Source: Nostoc sp. T09 (GTDB lineage Bacteria > Cyanobacteriota > Cyanobacteriia > Cyanobacteriales > Nostocaceae). From it: 64,000 bases of DNA. The stretch spans positions 1,889-65,888 of the forward strand of contig NZ_MTAV01000103.1 in NCBI RefSeq assembly GCF_002154695.1, written 5' to 3'. Made by a program: the position numbers and the translations under genes. Under the pieces are notes generated by a model. The model ran no database searches. It was not told where the DNA came from and was given only the letters and a program-made list of their open reading frames with translations. Shown one piece after another: positions 59,409-64,000 of this stretch (the first letter of the stretch is position 1; the number at the start of each line of letters is the position of its first letter).

Positions 59409-61097
59409 CTAATTACTGCACTGATAAAGCTGATAAGGAACGCCTATGCGATAGTGATGTGAGGGGTCTATAGTACAAGTAGTTTGCTGCGAAAGCACCA
59501 ATTGCTGAGGATAATCTTGCTCGATCATTCCAGGTCCAACTATCCATAAATTTAGCTTAGATGTTGCTGGTATCGGTAGTTGGGAAAGGTTGTTCCAGAA
59601 AGCAGATAAATTAGGGGATTTTGATAAAATCGCAAAACTATCACGTCTAGATGTATCTATGGGGTGATTAATTTTGTATTCTCCTGAAAGAGATTGGTTC
59701 CTAAGTTGCTCTAATGCCAAAGCAAAACTTAATCCCAAAGCTATATCTTGATAATCACTATAACCCACCACGAGCATCACTGGTATAGAAGCCTCTAGAT
59801 TCATGTTTTGGGCTACTTGCTCAGGGTGAAAAGGCTTTTGAAACACTAGATTATATACAACAAAAACACAACTGAGAATTCCTACTAATACAATGATTAA
59901 TTGTGCTTTTTGATTTTTGGTAATACTTGCTGATACAAGAGCACAAAAGCTGGGATAGTAAACAAAGTGATAGCGGGGAACAATAGTAATGTCTTTACTA
60001 ATAAAATAAACAATGGCAAAAAATTGTAATAAGACAAAAATAGTAAAAATTAACAGCGTTAATGTAGCTAAATGAGTTTTACTTTGATAATATAAAAGTT
60101 TTAAACCTTTGTAAGCTTGCCATCCCACCCAAATAGTAAAAATAACCATCAAAAAGCCATAGCTAGCTGCAATTGCTAGAGGTTGGTTTTCTACAGGTAG
60201 AGCAATTACCATTAATACCCAGCTAATCAAAGTTTGATATATCGGTGCAATATTACTGGGGGCTGGTAACCAATTAGTTTGAGAAAAGTTAGAATGGCTG
60301 AGTATTACCAGCAACCAAGGCATGAAGCTAATCATAACTGTGCTGGTAGACAGAATTAGGGTTAACCAAATTTTATGTTTGTTAACTACCTTTGTCTTAT
60401 CCCAGTACATCAGCACAAGTAGTGTGAGGATTTCAGCAATAAAAGCTAAAACGAAAAAGTAGTGTACATAAAGTCCGATAATATTAACAAGTACCCATAA
60501 TACCCAAACCCAAATTCTAATAGTTTTTTTCTGAAATATATCCTGCTGAATTTGCATTAGCCCCAATAAAGCTAAAGTTATCAGAAACATTGGTATGGTA
60601 TAGTGCCTTGCTTCTTGGGAAAGGTAAACAGCAAAGGGGGAAACAGCCATGAGCAATGCTCCTACTATTCCAGCAGTAGAGGAAAAGGCAATATTATTGA
60701 CAGCATAAATTGCCGCGATCGCACCTACACCAAACAAAGCTGGCAATAATCGCAATTCTTTCACACAAGCTTGGCATGAGGGATTTATCCATTCCAGCCA
60801 ACTATACATCCCGCAAAAAAATAGTGGTGGATGGGTAGATTGGGTAGCAAGATTGTTTGCAATTTGAGCATAAGTTATACCTGGGTTGAATGTAAAAATT
60901 TCCGGTACACGCTCAAGAGGAAACAGCACATTTAAAGGTAAATTATTATAATTGTTACCCAAGCTGAAAATAGCAGTGATTACTTCATCCGTCCATAAGG
61001 GTTTTAAACCTAAATTCCAAAAGCGCAAGCTTGCACCCAGTATAATCGCCCCAGCTAAACATAGATAATGTAGATAAAGTCTGCGCTTTGTTGTCAT
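59409..61097 (-). CDS. Integral membrane glycosyltransferase, family 39-like
   Basis: A 562-residue membrane protein, about 11-12 hydrophobic segments. The GT-C acidic motif is in LWTDEVITAIF (near residue 35), and the conserved THPPLFF segment lies near residue 88. It has a soluble C-terminal domain of about 120 residues. It differs enough from the neighbouring 57.8 kb gene that they are not a recent duplication. Together they suggest a local role in surface or lipid-linked glycan assembly. No polysaccharide cluster is otherwise visible. Confidence 0.87.
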   Translation of the reverse strand: MTTKRRLYLHYLCLAGAIILGASLRFWNLGLKPLWTDEVITAIFSLGNNYNNLPLNVLFPLERVPEIFTFNPGITYAQIANNLATQSTHPPLFFCGMYSWLEWINPSCQACVKELRLLPALFGVGAIAAIYAVNNIAFSSTAGIVGALLMAVSPFAVYLSQEARHYTIPMFLITLALLGLMQIQQDIFQKKTIRIWVWVLWVLVNIIGLYVHYFFVLAFIAEILTLLVLMYWDKTKVVNKHKIWLTLILSTSTVMISFMPWLLVILSHSNFSQTNWLPAPSNIAPIYQTLISWVLMVIALPVENQPLAIAASYGFLMVIFTIWVGWQAYKGLKLLYYQSKTHLATLTLLIFTIFVLLQFFAIVYFISKDITIVPRYHFVYYPSFCALVSASITKNQKAQLIIVLVGILSCVFVVYNLVFQKPFHPEQVAQNMNLEASIPVMLVVGYSDYQDIALGLSFALALEQLRNQSLSGEYKINHPIDTSRRDSFAILSKSPNLSAFWNNLSQLPIPATSKLNLWIVGPGMIEQDYPQQLVLSQQTTCTIDPSHHYRIGVPYQLYQCSN

Positions 61098-61476
61098 CTA
61101 TCTATAGCAATATATTGAGATTTTATTGACGATTTGCGACTATACGTAGAAAAAGATAGGCGTGAAATATTAAAATCTTTCAAAGACAGCTAAAGTCATT
61201 TTGCCTTATTTCGAGTCATGAGTAGCGATCGCAGCAAAAAACAGGTGAAGCAAACAAGTTGCTCACCTTCTGGCTAGACTAATTTAGATAAAAATTACTG
61301 GTGAGCTTGCGTTCCTCAACTTGAAATAATTACCCTGATTTTGGTTAGCTTCTTGAAACCACAATAGGTGAACAGTTTCGTAGGCGATCGCCTCTTTAAT
61401 AAGTAGATTTTACGACCTTGCGCCTAACCCATAAGATGTAATGCTAGGCTACACTTAGCAAGATTGAGAGCCTAAC
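61098..61476. promoter_or_regulatory. Divergent intergenic region
   Basis: A 379-base region between the glycosyltransferase and Uma2 genes, with one HIP1-like site each near 61225 and 61385. No gene or RNA recognised. Confidence 0.35.
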
Positions 61477-62052
61477 ATGACTGCCTTAATTCTCAACCTA
61501 CACCCTACTATCGAGCTAACAGATGAGCAGTTCTTCCAAATCTGCCAAAATAATCGAGATTTGCGTCTTGAACGGACGGCTGAGGGAGAACTAATTATTA
61601 TGCCACCAACAGGATGGGAAAGCGGAAATCGGAATAGCCGACTGACGCAGCGCTTAGGTAATTGGGCTGACGCTGATGGTACAGGGCTAACTTTTGATTC
61701 TTCCACAGGTTTCAAACTTCCCAATGGTGCAAATCGTTCGCCTGATGCATCTTGGGTGAACCGAGCACGATTAATAGCCCTGAACCCAGATCCAGATAAA
61801 TTCTTACCAATGGCTCCGGATTTTGTGGCAGAATTACGCTCGGCTACAGACAGCCTAGAGACACTGCGACGCAAAATGCAGGAGTACATTAATAACGGCG
61901 TGCGCTTAGGTTGGCTGATTGACCCCCAAAACCAACAAGTAGAAATTTATCGTCTCGGACGGGAAGTTGAGGTTTTACAATCCCCTACTAGCTTGTCAGG
62001 AGAAGATATACTACCAGGATTTGTGCTGGATTTAGCACAGATTTTGGGTTAA
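61477..62052 (+). CDS. Uma2 family putative endonuclease (DUF820)
   Basis: A 191-residue soluble protein of the PD-(D/E)xK-like Uma2 family, highly expanded in cyanobacteria. It starts MTALILNLHPTIELTDEQFF and has GELIIMPPTG with GFKLPNGANRSPDASWV (the conserved SPD active-site segment), PDFVAELRSATDSLE (the E-x-RS motif) and a C-terminal GYxIDP-like segment (LGWLIDPQNQQVEIY). Activity is predicted from the fold; function is unsettled. It stands alone. Confidence 0.95.
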   Translation: MTALILNLHPTIELTDEQFFQICQNNRDLRLERTAEGELIIMPPTGWESGNRNSRLTQRLGNWADADGTGLTFDSSTGFKLPNGANRSPDASWVNRARLIALNPDPDKFLPMAPDFVAELRSATDSLETLRRKMQEYINNGVRLGWLIDPQNQQVEIYRLGREVEVLQSPTSLSGEDILPGFVLDLAQILG

Positions 62053-62185
62053 TATTGCTAATTCCAATTAACTAGCTTGTGGTGGCCGATCGCCAGTCTT
62101 GAGTTCCTGTTCGCTGTGCTTCAACTAGTTTCCACAGTGCTTTTATTTGCTTATAAGCTTGCTTAACCCAAGCTATGCCTTTTTA

Positions 62186-63025
62186 TTATGTCCAAACAGC
62201 TTTAGTAGAAACACCAATCAAATCTCCATCGGGAGTATCACCTATAAGATATATAAAAAATCCCCAAATAATATATATTCTAGTATTAGTTAAATTTTCT
62301 GTAAGTAACTGACCTAAATTTCCAAAGCCTCCATTGAATTCTACAGTTTGAATAAACCCCACAGAGTCTAAAAGCTTCTCTATAATTAGTTCTCTTGTCT
62401 CTGCTACTTCTACTATCGATTCTCTGCCTGAATATTCACCATCTAATTCACTAGGAAGCTCTAATTCTTGTGTAGCTGATTTAAAATTTGACCACAAATC
62501 TATAATTTTTGCATCAGATGGTTTTTGAGTATCAATATAAAATTTTTCTGATGTACGATACATGAAACTCTTACTATAAGGTAGTAAAGGAGCAATTCCA
62601 AACCAATAGCCATTAATAGTGCGTCCTATAATCGCCGTAAAACTACCGATGACTTCGTTTTTATTTGATTCTTTTAAGCTTATCCTATAAGGCTGTAAAT
62701 TGGTAAGATTAGTTTGTAACAGCCTCAAAAAATATTGATATTTATGTTCTAATTGCAAAATCTTCTCTTGTGTTGCTATATTCTTTGTTCCTAAAGATTG
62801 ACCAGCTTGTATTTCAAGCTCAAAGTCAAATAAATATTCTTCTAATTCTATATTTTCAATAAAGCCAAGATCTTGGAGTAACTTTTCTAATGTAAACGTG
62901 CCAAGCTCTGAAATTTTCCATACAAAAGTTTCCCAAGGATAATCATGTTCTGTGTAAGGAAATCCATAGACTCCTTCTATTTCATCCTCTAGTTGTGCGA
63001 CTAGTTCTACTTTACTGATTTGCAT
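62186..63025 (-). CDS. NuiA-like nuclease inhibitor family protein, probably two domains
   Basis: A 279-residue acidic soluble protein. The C-terminal part (about 185-279) resembles nuclease A inhibitor: VAETRELIIEKLLDSVGFIQ followed by NLTNTRIYIIWGFFIYLIGD and TPDGDLIGVSTKAVWT. The N-terminal part (1-155) has the same order: LEDEIEGVYGFPYTEHDYPW, an internal EKLLQDLGFIENIE helix, and LLQTNLTNLQPYRI. It therefore looks like two diverged copies in one chain. NuiA of Anabaena blocks the NucA nuclease; the target of this one is unknown. The name is inferred by recall and is tentative. Confidence 0.65.
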   Translation of the reverse strand: MQISKVELVAQLEDEIEGVYGFPYTEHDYPWETFVWKISELGTFTLEKLLQDLGFIENIELEEYLFDFELEIQAGQSLGTKNIATQEKILQLEHKYQYFLRLLQTNLTNLQPYRISLKESNKNEVIGSFTAIIGRTINGYWFGIAPLLPYSKSFMYRTSEKFYIDTQKPSDAKIIDLWSNFKSATQELELPSELDGEYSGRESIVEVAETRELIIEKLLDSVGFIQTVEFNGGFGNLGQLLTENLTNTRIYIIWGFFIYLIGDTPDGDLIGVSTKAVWT

Positions 63026-63084
63026 ATACGGTTGCTATACATATTAATTAATTATATTAATAACTTACTTTATTGATAAACAGC

Positions 63085-63120
63085 AAAAAGAGCATCGATT
63101 CAAGATGCTCTTTTTGTTTT
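63085..63120 (-). terminator. Rho-independent terminator after chlB
   Basis: A perfect 12-base stem AAAAAGAGCATC (63085-63096) with GATGCTCTTTTT (63104-63115), loop GATTCAA. It lies 24 bases beyond the chlB stop on the minus strand. On the plus-strand side it also ends in T-rich sequence, so it may work in both directions. Confidence 0.85.
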
Positions 63121-63138
63121 TGATTATAAACTGTTAGC

Positions 63139-64000
63139 CTAAGCGCCAACAGCTTCCTTAGCAGCGTACAAAACTTCAGCGTTGATTTCCTTAAAGCCGC
63201 GATCGCGGGCAAATTTCTCGGTGTTGCGCTTGACTTTACCGCGAACAAATCCCGGAATTTTGTTCAATTCTGCTTGACCATCTTTTGTCCAGCTAAGGTC
63301 AGAATCAGCAGAAATTCCCTTAGTAATTACTTCCTTGGTGTCGTGTCCACCGAAGATTTCTAAAAGGTGATCTTCCATTCCTAAAGTAAAGGAGTTGTAG
63401 ATCAAATCTGTAATCTGATTTGTACCTTCGTAACCTAAAAATGGTTTGTAACCAATGGGGAAGTTTTGTACGTGGATGGGTGCAGCAATTACGCCGCAAG
63501 GGATATCCAAGCGCTTACCAACGTGGCGTTCCATTTGCGTACCGAAAATAGCGGAGGGTTCGACGCGGGCGATCGCATCCCCAATTGCACCATGATCGTC
63601 AGTAATTAATACTTCATCGCAATACTCGCTCACTTGTTCGCGGAACCAGTCTGCATCATATTTGCAGTAAGTTCCAGCCCAAACTACGTGAATTCCCATT
63701 TCTCGTGACAAAATTTTGGTGAGTGCGGCGGCGTGGGTGTTGTCACCAAATACCACAGCTTTCTTCCCAGTCAAGTTTTGACAGTCAATGGAACGAGAGA
63801 ACCAAGCAGCCTGAGATACATGCAGCGTTTGTTCGTTAATGAAGTCTTCGTATTCTAAATCAGCGCCTTGGGCGTTAATTACCTGCTGGATTTTGCGGAT
63901 ACAGCGAGCAGTTTCTACAACCCCCATTGGGGTAATGTCTACGTAGGGAGTGCCGAATTGTTCTTCTAGATAACGAGCTGTTGTTAAACCGAGTTCGCGG
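63139..64000 (-). CDS. chlB: Light-independent protochlorophyllide reductase subunit B (partial)
   Basis: A subunit of the nitrogenase-like dark-operative protochlorophyllide reductase, which with ChlN forms the catalytic component receiving electrons from ChlL. The frame is open to the window edge, so only the C-terminal 286 residues are present. The edge residues ([17 protein letters not shown]) and the tail ([20 protein letters not shown], then [15 protein letters not shown]) are family-typical. An internal Met at 63927 is not the start. Confidence 0.97.
   Translation of the reverse strand, partial: RELGLTTARYLEEQFGTPYVDITPMGVVETARCIRKIQQVINAQGADLEYEDFINEQTLHVSQAAWFSRSIDCQNLTGKKAVVFGDNTHAAALTKILSREMGIHVVWAGTYCKYDADWFREQVSEYCDEVLITDDHGAIGDAIARVEPSAIFGTQMERHVGKRLDIPCGVIAAPIHVQNFPIGYKPFLGYEGTNQITDLIYNSFTLGMEDHLLEIFGGHDTKEVITKGISADSDLSWTKDGQAELNKIPGFVRGKVKRNTEKFARDRGFKEINAEVLYAAKEAVGA

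Noticed and set aside
1-64000. CRISPR array or cas genes
   Set aside because: No regularly spaced direct repeats with unique spacers and no Cas protein motif seen; the repeats present are heptamer-type or palindromic blocks.

Overview
The window comes from a filamentous, Nostoc-like (Nostocales) cyanobacterium. The evidence is the psaA-psaB pair, ndhB, a light-independent protochlorophyllide reductase gene (chlB), many copies of the HIP1 octamer GCGATCGC, degenerate heptamer repeats between genes, GC-rich dispersed repeat blocks, and a NuiA-like protein. No rRNA, tRNA or CRISPR array was recognised. No complete insertion sequence was recognised, only one possible MITE-like element.

Layout: 0.6-5.8 kb holds dapL, a small conserved protein, a histidine-family phosphatase, recQ and a small fragment-like gene. 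5.8-7.4 kb is gene-poor. It carries a 210 bp element with inverted ends and two small genes on the minus strand whose hydrophobic N-termini are homologous to each other; one of them is only 55 codons long. 7.4-13.5 kb is lipid and central metabolism: acyl-ACP synthetase, a YlqD-like protein, the E2 subunit of pyruvate dehydrogenase, and glutaminase. 13.5-21 kb holds a proline-rich lipoprotein, psaA, psaB with a strong terminator, and cyanase. 21-31.5 kb contains an orphan N4-cytosine-type DNA methyltransferase, a small HTH regulator, a secreted SGNH hydrolase, LarE, a hybrid histidine kinase, an amino-acid ABC permease, a 45-residue photosystem-type membrane protein, lipoyl synthase and a response regulator. 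A very large Ser/Thr kinase-AAA-GAF-histidine kinase follows.

37.4-45.4 kb looks like an accessory island. A tight three-gene minus-strand operon encodes a CADD-like (heme-oxygenase-fold) di-iron oxidase, a complete flavin-dependent tryptophan-type halogenase and a flavin monooxygenase. It is followed by about 2 kb of AT-rich DNA, a repeat block, a decayed hybrid histidine kinase and an intact receiver-histidine kinase. This operon is the best candidate for an undescribed system: it has the enzyme classes expected of a small halogenated natural-product pathway, with no obvious NRPS or PKS in view.

45.4-64 kb returns to housekeeping genes: ndhB, an RRM RNA-binding protein, a DUF6745-type gene pair, topA, a conserved 45-residue protein next to aroQ, a degenerate ADP-ribosylglycohydrolase-like protein and a 7TM-HD phosphohydrolase. 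Two membrane glycosyltransferases, a Uma2-family protein, a possible double-domain NuiA-like inhibitor and the C-terminal part of chlB (cut by the window edge) complete it.
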